A DNA stretch of 64,000 bases, from NCBI GenBank assembly GCA_019634415.1, contig JAHQVJ010000221.1:49989-113988 (forward strand), in the 5' to 3' direction. Position numbers and translations under genes: made by a program. The notes below the pieces were generated by a model, which saw only the letters and a program-made list of their open reading frames with translations, was not told where the DNA came from and searched no databases. Of this stretch, positions 23,432 to 31,785 are shown piece after piece (positions within the stretch are counted from its first letter, which is position 1; every line of letters begins with the position of its first letter). Source of the DNA: Myxococcales bacterium. GTDB lineage: Bacteria > Myxococcota_A > UBA796 > GCA-2862545.

Positions 23432-24850
23432 TCACGCGACCCGGAACCCCGAGATATCGGTGGACTCGAAGCCGCTCCACAGGCCCGGAATGCCGGAGTC
23501 CACCCCGTAGGCGGCGAGCGCCTCGTGGTAGACGTGCTCCGGTCCCAGCTGCTGGTCGTACCAACCCGAGGCGAACCGTCCGCCCCCACCCAGCACCGCG
23601 TGGAACGCGTGCTCGACGTCGTGGTTCTTGCCGTACTCGGTGCCCATCAACACCAGTGAGTTGTCGAGCACCGTGCGACCGTTGCTCTCCACGATGGCGT
23701 CCATCGCAGACAGAGCGTGGGCCAGCTGGCGGATCGAGAAGTGCTGGTACAGGCGGATCGCCGTGGCGTCGTAGCTATGGAAGATGAGATCGTGGGGACT
23801 GCCGCCAGCAAACCGATCGCCGAAGTCCAGCGAGCCGCCCAGTGCCTCGTAGGTGCCGTCGAAGCGCACGTGGCCACCACCACCGACGAAGATCAGGCTG
23901 CCGAAGCGCACGGCATCACACGACATGCCCAGAGCCAGCAGCTCCCCCAGCAGCTGCATCACCTCGTCGGCCACCTGCCAGTCGATGCTCGGAGAGCTGG
24001 GCCCGACCGGACCGCTCGCGGCATCGTAGAAGGAGTGGCCCTCGGGATCGAGGTAGTCCGATGCCTCGGGAGGATCACAGGCCAGGCCCCCGGGCAGCTT
24101 GCCCTCGGTCGGCGCCAGCTGAAGCTCCGAGCTGCGGATCGCGTCGAGGTGGAGCTGCAGCCGAGCCTTCGAGCGCGCCCCAAGCACCGACCGATCCGAC
24201 AGCAAGCTGCGGTACTGCTCGGTGACCGTGTCGAGCACGCTGCGGTGCACGTGGTCGCGCGCGAGACGCTCGGGATCGGGCTTGGTGGCGTCGGGCTCGA
24301 AGCTGCCGAACAGTGCATCGAAGATCCGCGAAGGACGACGCTCTGGACGCGGTCCTGGCGACCCGTCGGAGTTCCACTGCCGGGTGAACTGTGAGTCGGC
24401 GCCGGTGCGCGACCAAAGACCGCAGCTGATCTCCGCCGCGCTCACGTTCGGCACGCCGTTCGGGAACAACGCGCGCTTCATCACCTGCTCCATGCTCGGG
24501 CCGCCCGCGTGGTAGTTGCCGGAGCTGCCCTGCTGGTGAACGCCGGTGAACAGGGCCGACGACGTGGAGAAGTGTGGCGTGCCGCTGCTCGCCAGGCCCC
24601 CCCCGTCCACGTTCGTGAAGAAGGCGGCCTTGTCGGCGAAGGGAGCGAGGGGCTGCAGCGGGCCGTCGAAGCGCTCGAGCTGCATGGCGTGCTCGATGCC
24701 CAGCCCGAAGGACATGGTGAAGAGCCGCCATGGAACTCCGTCGTCACTCTGTGCACGGGCGACGGACATCAGCTCGGGAAGCAACGGCAAGGCGATGGCG
24801 ATGCTTCCGGCGCCGCGGAGGAAGGCACGGCGCGACGGGGTGCGAGACAT
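23432..24850 (-). CDS. DUF1552 domain protein with Tat signal
   Basis: A 472-residue exported protein of the DUF1552 type. Tat signal SRRAFLRGAGSIAIALPLLPELMSVARA; then PWRLFTMSFGLGIEHAMQ, GPSMEQVMKRAL, the conserved middle SVLDTVTEQYRSLLSDRSVLG...LDAIRSSELQL, and C-terminal NSLVLMGTEYGKNHDVEHAF with LGGGGRFASGWY. The family is related in layout to DUF1501 and alkaline-phosphatase-like folds, but its function is unknown. It is 8 bases after the DUF1592 lipoprotein gene on the same strand; the two-gene set DUF1592-DUF1552 recurs in Planctomycetes and Myxococcota. GGGAG precedes the ATG. Confidence 0.9.
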   Translation of the reverse strand: MSRTPSRRAFLRGAGSIAIALPLLPELMSVARAQSDDGVPWRLFTMSFGLGIEHAMQLERFDGPLQPLAPFADKAAFFTNVDGGGLASSGTPHFSTSSALFTGVHQQGSSGNYHAGGPSMEQVMKRALFPNGVPNVSAAEISCGLWSRTGADSQFTRQWNSDGSPGPRPERRPSRIFDALFGSFEPDATKPDPERLARDHVHRSVLDTVTEQYRSLLSDRSVLGARSKARLQLHLDAIRSSELQLAPTEGKLPGGLACDPPEASDYLDPEGHSFYDAASGPVGPSSPSIDWQVADEVMQLLGELLALGMSCDAVRFGSLIFVGGGGHVRFDGTYEALGGSLDFGDRFAGGSPHDLIFHSYDATAIRLYQHFSIRQLAHALSAMDAIVESNGRTVLDNSLVLMGTEYGKNHDVEHAFHAVLGGGGRFASGWYDQQLGPEHVYHEALAAYGVDSGIPGLWSGFESTDISGFRVA

Positions 24851-24858
24851 GGAACTCC

Positions 24859-26496
24859 CTACTCGGCAGGGGCGCGGGACATGGTGAGGCGTGGGCTGGT
24901 GGCGGCGGCGCGCACCAGATCCCGGAAGCTACTGCGGGGCGACTCGATCTGGGTGGCCGCGTCGTCGAGGAAGGCCCCGGCTCCGCGAGCGGATGCACCA
25001 GAGGCGAACTCGAACACGTTCTCCGCCAGGCAGCGCCGAACGCTCGGCTCGTCGGACAGGGCCCGCAGGAGCACCGGAGCAGAGTCGAAGGGGATCGCGG
25101 CTCGCTCACCGTCCTCGGGAAGCTCGCCGTCCGAGAACAGCGCCCTACCCTCGGCATCGGTGAGGGTGTAGCGCCCGTTCACGTCGTAGCGCTCGAAGGC
25201 GTAGGCGATGGGCTCGAACCGGATGTGGCACGCATAGCAAGGCCCCTCGAGGGAGAACCGGAACGCACTCGCCTCGCGTGGGGTGAGGGAGACGGTGGCC
25301 AGCTCCGTCTCCTCGATGCGCGTGGAGGTGTCGTCGTCGCTGGGAGGTGCGATGACGTGCTCGCAGAGCAGCCGCTCCGACAGGAACGTGCCCCGCCCCA
25401 CGAAGGAGGTGGTACCGATCGCTGCGAGGAACGCCGGATGGGTGACGAGCCCCAGCCGATCGGGCACGTCGTCGTAGACCGCCAGGCCCTGCTCGGAGGG
25501 CGCCACGTCGATGAGCTCGGCCACCCGCCCTGTCAGGACGAATCGGGTGCCGTCGAACAGCGACGACAGCGGCTCTGGATCGTCGGCACTCGATAGGCCC
25601 GCGAAGCTCGCGAGCATGCTCGCCCGCAGATCCTCCGCTGTGTCGGCAGGCACCGTGGAGAACGACGCGGTGGACACCAGGGAGTAGTCGCCCCAGAACG
25701 CCCGGATGGCCCGCTCGAAGCGCGGGTCGGCGAGCATGCGCTCCACCTGCAGCGGCAGCGCCTCTCGGTCGAAGACCCCGTCACCAGCTGGGCCCGCGGC
25801 GAACTCCAGCAGCTCCTCGTCGGGGGCCGACAGCCACAGGAAGCTGGCCAGCCGCGCCCCCAACTCCCACCCCGAGATCACCCGCACCCCTGGCTCGATG
25901 CGCTCGGCCTCCAGTCGGTACAGGAACGACGGCGCCTGGAGCATGGCCTGCATCAGACCCTCGATCACCAACCCGTCCGTGGGGTGCGCACTGTCACGGA
26001 TCGCGTCGACGAGGGCCAGGTAGATCGCCTGCTCCTCCAGGGTCACGGGGCGACGGAACAGACGCAGCCCGAGGGCATCCACGAACCGCGACAGGCAGTC
26101 GTCGCCCGTGTCGGAGCAGCCCGCGAGCTCGGCGAGAAGGCCATCGCCGTCGAGCCGCTCGGCCACGGAGCGGGCGATCCGCGCGTAGCCGACCACGAAC
26201 TCGTCCGCGAAGCTCTGCGCCGTGACATCGGACTGGTAGCGACCTGGCAGTACCTCGCTGCGGGGCAGCCAACCCTCCTCTTGCTCGGTGAGGGTGACGC
26301 CCAAGACATCGAAGAGCGTGTTCCGGAACTGGACGTCGGACAAACGCGCCGCAATCGGCTCGGCGACGGCCTCGGGATCGTGTTGGTTCCGATCCTCGCC
26401 GTCGCCTCCAGAGGTACAGGCGAGTAACCCCAGCAACGCGAGGAAAGCAGCGCTCGGTTCCGTCAGGCTCGAAGCCAGCGCGCGGAGAGGGTGCAT
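24859..26496 (-). CDS. DUF1592-family lipoprotein with CxxCH
   Basis: A 545-residue lipoprotein carrying the DUF1587/1592/1588/1585 set. Signal ends LLGLLAC. SDVQFRNTLFDVLGV fits the DUF1587-like start; LRLFRRPVTLEEQAIYLALVDAIRDSAHPTDGL fits DUF1595; APSFLYRLEAE and FLWLSAPDEELLEFA fit DUF1592; RLGLVTHPAFLA and GRGTFLSERLLCE fit DUF1588; and EGPCYACHIRFEPIAYAFERYDVNGRY contains a CxxCH site before the DUF1585 end. It is coupled to the DUF1552 gene. The pair parallels the DUF1549/DUF1501 pair at 4.5-7.3 kb. Role in the envelope is unknown; haem attachment is inference from the motif. Confidence 0.9.
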   Translation of the reverse strand: MHPLRALASSLTEPSAAFLALLGLLACTSGGDGEDRNQHDPEAVAEPIAARLSDVQFRNTLFDVLGVTLTEQEEGWLPRSEVLPGRYQSDVTAQSFADEFVVGYARIARSVAERLDGDGLLAELAGCSDTGDDCLSRFVDALGLRLFRRPVTLEEQAIYLALVDAIRDSAHPTDGLVIEGLMQAMLQAPSFLYRLEAERIEPGVRVISGWELGARLASFLWLSAPDEELLEFAAGPAGDGVFDREALPLQVERMLADPRFERAIRAFWGDYSLVSTASFSTVPADTAEDLRASMLASFAGLSSADDPEPLSSLFDGTRFVLTGRVAELIDVAPSEQGLAVYDDVPDRLGLVTHPAFLAAIGTTSFVGRGTFLSERLLCEHVIAPPSDDDTSTRIEETELATVSLTPREASAFRFSLEGPCYACHIRFEPIAYAFERYDVNGRYTLTDAEGRALFSDGELPEDGERAAIPFDSAPVLLRALSDEPSVRRCLAENVFEFASGASARGAGAFLDDAATQIESPRSSFRDLVRAAATSPRLTMSRAPAE

Positions 26497-26712
26497 GTAA
26501 GGTGCTCCAGGGCAGCGTCGTCGACGCTAGCACGGACCCACCTTCATCGGCTCGCGTCGGCGGCACATTGTTTCACGCTGGTGCATTCACCTCTCGCCGA
26601 CCCAGACCAGCGCTCGGGTTCTCGATTACGGTGCGAGGCGAGCGATCCGATAGGTCTCGTGTGAGGACCTCCATCCATCCAGCGCTTCACCAACAACAAC
26701 CAGGAGTTCCAA

Positions 26713-26865
26713 ATGATCCGACACTTCATCCTCGACGAGGAAGGCGCGACCGCCATCGAGTATGGCCTCATCGCTTCGCTGATCGCCATCGTCATCATCG
26801 CTGGCGTGGCCGCGCTCGGCACCAACCTGGGTGCCACCTTCAGCTCGGTCGCAGTCCACGTGTGA
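26713..26865 (+). CDS. Flp/Fap-family type IVb pilin
   Basis: This 50-residue gene is below the length cut of the ORF track. The product starts with a short charged leader MIRHFILDEEG followed by ATAIEYGLIASLIAIVIIAGVAALG, the exact Flp pilin pattern: cleavage after G, then a hydrophobic helix with Glu at +5 and Tyr at +6. It would form thin tight-adherence (Tad) type fibres after processing by a TadV-like peptidase. AGGAG lies six bases before the ATG. No tad genes are in the window, so it is an orphan pilin; the Tad machinery must be elsewhere if it works. It is divergent from the DUF1592 gene. Confidence 0.88.
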   Translation: MIRHFILDEEGATAIEYGLIASLIAIVIIAGVAALGTNLGATFSSVAVHV

Positions 26866-26918
26866 TGTGCGTCCTCGGCGCGAGCTCCGCCTCGCGCCGA
26901 GGGCCTCGGCTCCATGCC

Positions 26919-27479
26919 TCAGCGACCTCGGGCGCGCCGTCCTCCGGCAAACCCCAGGGTCACCTCCCACGTCTGCCGCTCCCCCACGAGCTTGGCCCCG
27001 CTGCGCCATCGAACCTTCCCACCGAACGGGCCCGACCCAGGTTCGGCTGACGCGCGCACCCTCTCCGCGTGATCCTCCAAGCGCTCGCGCAGGGTGTGTG
27101 CCGCTGCCTCGCTGCGCGACGTCGTGCGCCACCGCACAGCGGCCACCCTGCCCCTGCGGACCACCGCCTCGACCACCCCGAAGTGTCCCTGCACGATGAG
27201 CGGCTTGCCGCAAGGCCATGGCTCCCCCTCGCAGGACGGCCATTCGCTGCTGCCGAGCTGCCCATGAACCAGCTGAAAGGCGCGCTCCACCGACACCGGA
27301 CCGTTCGGCCAGCCAGGCTCCCACACCGTCATCGCCCGCAGTCGTGCCTGTGCGGCCGCATGGGCCTTCGCGCGCGCGTCCACCGGGACCGTCAACGCCG
27401 CCATCGTGCGATCGAACACGTCCCAGCGGGCGTCGTCCTCGGATGGATCCTGCGCCAAGGCCAGTGCCCCGAGCATCAC
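26919..27479 (-). CDS. Exported protein of unknown function
   Basis: About 186 residues. After a short hydrophobic leader (LGALALA) comes a charged alpha/beta protein with a single CEGEPWPCG loop and segments VQGHFGVVEAVVRRGRVAAVRWRTT and SGPFGGKVRWRSGAKLVGERQTWEVTLGF, which read like paired beta-hairpins. No family recognised. The start is uncertain: TTG 27485, GTG 27479 and ATG 27476 all follow a GGGAGG site, and the longer track ORF overlaps the SDR gene. Lies 55 bases beyond the SDR gene on the same strand. Confidence 0.55.
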   Translation of the reverse strand: MMLGALALAQDPSEDDARWDVFDRTMAALTVPVDARAKAHAAAQARLRAMTVWEPGWPNGPVSVERAFQLVHGQLGSSEWPSCEGEPWPCGKPLIVQGHFGVVEAVVRRGRVAAVRWRTTSRSEAAAHTLRERLEDHAERVRASAEPGSGPFGGKVRWRSGAKLVGERQTWEVTLGFAGGRRARGR

Positions 27480-27534
27480 CAGCAAGGAACCTCCCGTAGC
27501 GCCCACGCTATCACCTGCCACCACGAGCGGGGCC

Positions 27535-28506
27535 TCACACCTCGAAGGTGCCCACCGCAGCCTCGCAGCCCTGCCAGTTGATCCGCAGGTTCTCGGGATC
27601 CCGCAGCAGATCCTCGGGAGGCAGCCGCTCGGGAAAGCCGGTCCATCCCTGCGGCCCGAAGAAGTCGCCGGACGCCGCCTCCGGATCGGCGCAGGCCCGG
27701 AGGATACCGAGCGCACCGTCCTCCGCCGACTGAGCTTGCGACATGAAGCCGCTGTTCACGTCCATTCCGCCCGTCTGCGCCGTGGTCGTCTGTAGCCCCG
27801 TGGCTGCCAGGCCAGGATGGGCAAGGAGGGCCTTGACGTTCGAGATCCCCTTCGCCTCGAGCCGCTGCTGCAGCCCGTAGGTGAAGGCGCAGTTCGCCAG
27901 CTTGGTCTGGTGGTAGCGGGACCAGCGAGGGCCGCCGAAGCTGGCGTTCTCCTCGTCGGTGCCGTCACCACCCAGATCGCCGCCGTTCTTGCCGAAGTAC
28001 CGCTCCTCGAGGGGAGGCCCGAGCCGCGCCATCGACGAGTGGTTGACGACGCGGGCGTCGTCGCTGCGCTTCAACAGCTCGAAGAGCTCCTTGGTGAGCA
28101 GAAAGTGAGACAGGCAGTTCGTCTGCATCTGCACGTCGTACCCGTCGCCCGTGGCTCGATCCGGCAGCGCCATCACGCCTGCGTTGTTGCAGAGCACGTC
28201 GAGGCGGTCGTACTGCTGGCGGATCTGGGCAGCCGCTGCGCGAACGCTGTCGAAGTCCTGCAGATCGCACACGACGGCGTCGAACCGACCGTCCGGCACC
28301 TCCGCCCGCAGCCGGGCCAGCGACGACTCCGCCCGCTCGCTCGCCCGGTTCAGCAACAGGACACTGGCCCCGAGCTTCGCCAGCTCGCGGGCGCAGACGA
28401 AGCCTGTCCCGCTGGTGGTTCCCGTCACCGCGGCCACGCGACCGGTCAGGTCCCGCGTGTGGTTCTCCACGACCGCGTCGAGATGAAGGGTGTCGATCTC
28501 ACTCAT
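27535..28506 (-). CDS. SDR oxidoreductase, retinol dehydrogenase/POR-like
   Basis: A 323-residue SDR with the nucleotide motif TGTTSGTG (about 28-35), CNNAGV, and the catalytic Y-x3-K in SRYHQTKLANCAFTYGL. The extended insert between the NAG and Ser strands and the overall length are like retinol dehydrogenases and protochlorophyllide reductase-like SDRs. Substrate unknown. It is divergent from the AraC gene at 28657 with a 150-base shared promoter region; this is a very common arrangement in which the regulator controls the oxidoreductase. GGAG precedes the ATG. Confidence 0.88.
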   Translation of the reverse strand: MSEIDTLHLDAVVENHTRDLTGRVAAVTGTTSGTGFVCARELAKLGASVLLLNRASERAESSLARLRAEVPDGRFDAVVCDLQDFDSVRAAAAQIRQQYDRLDVLCNNAGVMALPDRATGDGYDVQMQTNCLSHFLLTKELFELLKRSDDARVVNHSSMARLGPPLEERYFGKNGGDLGGDGTDEENASFGGPRWSRYHQTKLANCAFTYGLQQRLEAKGISNVKALLAHPGLAATGLQTTTAQTGGMDVNSGFMSQAQSAEDGALGILRACADPEAASGDFFGPQGWTGFPERLPPEDLLRDPENLRINWQGCEAAVGTFEV

Positions 28507-28656
28507 GGTGTCTCCAGTTCACCTGGACGACCTATCGAGGGCGCGCGCCTCATCCATGCCTCATCCTCTCCATGGCATGCCCGTTCCTCCGAGACTACGG
28601 AGAGCCGCGGCCATCGGAGCCCTCGCCCCCGTAGAGCTGCTGCAGGAGGAGCACCC

Positions 28657-29526
28657 GTGACCCTCGACGCCCTGATCCAGCAGCTGACCCTCGCCCGCGG
28701 AGGGCCGCTCGCCCCCGGGCTCCACCTCGCACGACGCACCACCTCGCACACCATCGAGGCGCTCGTGTACGAGCCGGTCGTATGCCTGATCCTCCAGGGC
28801 GCGAAGGAGACCACTGTGGGGGATCACACCGTGGCGCTGCACGCTGGGCAGTCGTTGGTGGTCAGCCACCACCTGCCGGTGCTCGCCCGTGTGACCCAGG
28901 CCTCCCCCGAGCAGCCCTACCTCGCCCTCGTCGCCGCGGTGGACGTGGCCGAGCTGCGGAGCCTGCACGACGAGGTGGCCGACGACCTGCCCCCGCCCGA
29001 GCCCACGTCGTCCCTGGCGGTCACCCGAGCCGACGCGTCCACCTTGGGTGTGCTCTCCCGCTACGTCGACCTGGCGCGCAACCCGACCGAGGCACGCGTC
29101 CTCGCACCGTTGATCCGTCGCGAGCTTCACTATCGCCTACTGCGGGCCGACAACGGCGGCATGCTGCGCGCCTTGCTGCAGCACAACAGCCATGCGAGCC
29201 ACATCTCCCGAGCGATCCACCGCCTTCGCACCGAGTTTCGCCGCCGCGTGGAGGTGGGGGATCTGGCGTCGTCGGTGGGGATGAGCCCGTCGTCCTTCCA
29301 CAAACACTTCAAGGCCATCACCTCCACCACGCCCCTGCAGTACCTCAAGGATCTACGCCTGATGGAGGCACGGCGGCTGCTGCGGGGCGGAGAGTACACA
29401 GTGTCCACGGCAGCCTTCGAGGTCGGCTACGTCAGCTCGTCGCAGTTCAGTCGGGAGTATTCCCGCAAGTTCGGAGCCCCACCACGGTCCGACCTGCCCC
29501 GCACGTCTCCATCGCCAGGTCCATAA
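28657..29526 (+). CDS. AraC-family regulator with AraC_N domain
   Basis: A 289-residue regulator. The N-terminal AraC_N-type cupin domain reads YEPVVCLILQGAKETTVGDHTVALHAGQSLVVSHHLPV; the C-terminal HTH pair is VGDLASSVGMSPSSFHKHFKAITSTTPLQYLKDLRLMEARRLL and VSTAAFEVGYVSSSQFSREYSRKFGAPP. The GTG at 28657 follows AGGAGG by six bases; the longer track frame overlaps the divergent SDR. Regulators of this subfamily typically sit beside the SDR or aldo-keto reductase they control, as here. Likely activates the SDR gene and perhaps the hydrolase gene 19 bases downstream. Confidence 0.88.
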   Translation: MTLDALIQQLTLARGGPLAPGLHLARRTTSHTIEALVYEPVVCLILQGAKETTVGDHTVALHAGQSLVVSHHLPVLARVTQASPEQPYLALVAAVDVAELRSLHDEVADDLPPPEPTSSLAVTRADASTLGVLSRYVDLARNPTEARVLAPLIRRELHYRLLRADNGGMLRALLQHNSHASHISRAIHRLRTEFRRRVEVGDLASSVGMSPSSFHKHFKAITSTTPLQYLKDLRLMEARRLLRGGEYTVSTAAFEVGYVSSSQFSREYSRKFGAPPRSDLPRTSPSPGP

Positions 29527-29545
29527 TGGACGACAGGGGGGAACC

Positions 29546-30304
29546 ATGGAGGAGACGACGCTCGAGACCATCCGGGGCGGCGCCGGACCGGGTCCACTCC
29601 TCGTCTTCCTCCACGAGGGCCTCGGCAGCGCACGGCACTTCAAGGACTTCCCGGAGATCGTCGCTCGCGCATGTGGTTGTCCAACCCTGGTCTACAGCCG
29701 ACGGGGGCACGGCTCGAGCCCGCCGCTGAGCGCACCTCGGCGCCCTGCCTTCATGCACGACGCCGCCACCGACGAGCTCGCACCGCTGCTGGCCGACCAC
29801 GACGGGCCACGCATCTTGATCGGTCACTCCGACGGTGCGTCCATCGCGCTGCTCTATGCCGCACTGGTGCACGATCCCGCGTTGCTCGGTGTGGTCGCCA
29901 TCGCCCCCCACGTGTTCGTGGAGTCCGTGTGCGTGGACGCCATCACACAGCTGCGTCGAGACTTCCCGGACTCTTCCGTGCGTCGACGGCTGGGGCGGTA
30001 CCACGCCGACGTGGATCACACCTTCTTCGCCTGGGCCGACATCTGGCTCGATCCGCAGTTCCGGAGCTGGAACATCGAGTCCGCGTTGCAGCGGGTGGAC
30101 GTGCCGGTCCTGGTGATCCAGGGGACGGACGACGCCTACGGCACCCTGGACCAGGTCGACGCCGTGGCACGGGGATGTAGTGGTCCGGTGGATCGGATGC
30201 TCCTCGCTGCCTGTGGCCACAGCCCCCCGCGCGAGCGCCCCCACCTCACGGCTGCCGCCATCACCGGGTTCGTCTCGCAGCACATGGCCGCCACGGAGTC
30301 GTAG
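29546..30304 (+). CDS. Alpha/beta hydrolase
   Basis: A 252-residue cytoplasmic alpha/beta hydrolase: oxyanion motif LLVFLHEGLGSA near 18-29, nucleophile GHSDG near 93-97, acid in VLVIQGTDDAYG near 188-199 and His in ACGHSPPRERP near 225-235. The GHSDGA elbow and the EGLG oxyanion turn are typical of small-molecule esterases close to the MhpC/haloalkane group rather than lipases. GGGGG precedes ATG 29546, only 19 bases after the AraC gene, so the two are likely co-transcribed. Confidence 0.86.
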   Translation: MEETTLETIRGGAGPGPLLVFLHEGLGSARHFKDFPEIVARACGCPTLVYSRRGHGSSPPLSAPRRPAFMHDAATDELAPLLADHDGPRILIGHSDGASIALLYAALVHDPALLGVVAIAPHVFVESVCVDAITQLRRDFPDSSVRRRLGRYHADVDHTFFAWADIWLDPQFRSWNIESALQRVDVPVLVIQGTDDAYGTLDQVDAVARGCSGPVDRMLLAACGHSPPRERPHLTAAAITGFVSQHMAATES

Positions 30305-30451
30305 AGCGTTGGTCCCCGAGTCGTCCGAGGGCGTAAGCACCCGTCACGATCAGCACCCCCTCGGGCTCGCCATTCCCTAGGTTCCCCCTGTTACTCCACT
30401 GTGTCTACCGAGCCTCCAGTCGCGCTTACCTCCATAGACGAGGAGGATGGG

Positions 30452-30751
30452 ATGACCCGACAGATCGCGGATCTGCAGGTGCACGAACGCCGGGCCACCG
30501 GCTGGTACGTCCGCTTCCGTCACGGCCAGTGCTGGCGAGGCGCCTGGATCCCACGACCCGTGGTGGAGGCGGCGCGCAGCCAAGGTCCCCTCCAGCCACA
30601 GCTCGTTCAGGTGGTGGATGGAGGACCCGAGCTGGGCTCCCTCGCCCGAGAGCTGCTGGAGCACCTGCCCTCCGTACCACCCGCGGACGACACGATGGAA
30701 GACGACTTCGGACCGAGCCCGACCCTCGTGGTCGACCGTGACGAGCCCTAG
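30452..30751 (+). CDS. Small hypothetical protein
   Basis: A 99-residue acidic product with no recognised family. The N-terminal half (QIADLQVHERRATGWYVRFRHGQCWRGAWIPRPVVEAAR) is beta-like; the rest is acidic and Pro-rich. ATG 30452 is chosen because AGGAGG is five bases upstream; a GTG at 30401 would add 17 residues without a site. Located 147 bases after the hydrolase and 52 bases before the endopeptidase gene, both on the same strand. Confidence 0.55.
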   Translation: MTRQIADLQVHERRATGWYVRFRHGQCWRGAWIPRPVVEAARSQGPLQPQLVQVVDGGPELGSLARELLEHLPSVPPADDTMEDDFGPSPTLVVDRDEP

Positions 30752-30803
30752 GAGCCGAGCGGTTAAACTGCGCGAGCGGCTCACATCGTGCGTTCCTGGG
30801 CCG

Positions 30804-31778
30804 ATGACCTCACCTGGAGCCCCCCTGCCCACCGTTGTCCTGGCCCTCGTCGCTTCCCTGCTGTCCCCGCCCGCTCACGCGCAGGGGAAGAGGCCCTACT
30901 ACGCCGGCTACCAGCTCCCGCCCGCCGACGGCCTGTACGAGCGCTGGGACCCGCGCCGCAGCTGGGGTGCCGACCACGTGATCGAGGCCCTGCAGGAGGT
31001 GGCCAACCGGGTGGCCTTCCAGCTGCCCTTGGCCGATCCCATCTTCATCGGCGACATCAGCCGTCGCGGCGGCGGGCGCTTGCCTGGCCACCGTACTCAC
31101 CACATCGGCATCGACGTCGACATCGGCCTGTTCATGGGCGACGGCCGGCAGCCGCTGGGCGGCTTCGTGGACCTGCTGCCCCACGAGCTGGACGTGGCGA
31201 GCAACTGGGTGCTGCTCACCGCCCTGCTCGACACGGGTCAGGTGAAGTTCGTGCTCCTCGACCACGCCCACATCCAGGTGCTGCGAAAGTACGCGCTGGA
31301 AGAGGTGGGCCTCGACGCCGACACCGTCGACGAGATCTTCCCGCCCCCGGGCTCTCGGATCCTCTGGCGCCAGCGCGGTGTGGTGCGCCATGCGCCGAAC
31401 CACGCCAGCCACTTCCACGTGCGCCTCACCTCCAACCAGCTGGAGGAGGGCTACTCACTGGAGGAGGACGAGCTGTTCGGCAGCGTGCAGATGCCCGCCA
31501 CACCGAGGCCACCTGCGCCTGCCCCCACGGCTTCGCCTGCACCTACGGCCGACGCGGCGGTGGCTCAAGCGAACCCGGCCCCCACGCGCGAGGTTCCGCC
31601 TCCGGCGCCGGCGAGCGACACCGAGATGCACGTGCAGACGCCCCCACCCGCCGCGGCGGAGCCTGCACCGGCGGAGCCCATCCCCGAGGTCCCGCCACCC
31701 CTGCCCGAGCCGGCCCCACCTCCGGAGCCCGCGCCGCCGCCAGAGCCGGAGCCCGTGGCGCCCACGGACCCGCTCTGA
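30804..31778 (+). CDS. Penicillin-insensitive murein endopeptidase-like (M74) protein
   Basis: A 324-residue exported protein: signal ending PPAHA, then a MepA-like M74 peptidase domain. Zinc-ligand type motifs are visible: GDISRRGGGRLPGHRTHHIGIDVDIG (about 82-107; the H-x-x-G-x-D-x-D of MepA) and FVLLDHAHIQVLRKYALEEV, with HASHFHVRL (about 205-213) as the final His-x-His. MepA cleaves meso-DAP-D-Ala cross-links in peptidoglycan. The C-terminal 80 residues are a long Pro/Ala/Glu-rich tail that probably extends through the wall or is disordered. It converges with the EgtB-like gene. Confidence 0.85.
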   Translation: MTSPGAPLPTVVLALVASLLSPPAHAQGKRPYYAGYQLPPADGLYERWDPRRSWGADHVIEALQEVANRVAFQLPLADPIFIGDISRRGGGRLPGHRTHHIGIDVDIGLFMGDGRQPLGGFVDLLPHELDVASNWVLLTALLDTGQVKFVLLDHAHIQVLRKYALEEVGLDADTVDEIFPPPGSRILWRQRGVVRHAPNHASHFHVRLTSNQLEEGYSLEEDELFGSVQMPATPRPPAPAPTASPAPTADAAVAQANPAPTREVPPPAPASDTEMHVQTPPPAAAEPAPAEPIPEVPPPLPEPAPPPEPAPPPEPEPVAPTDPL

Positions 31779-31785
31779 CCGATCC

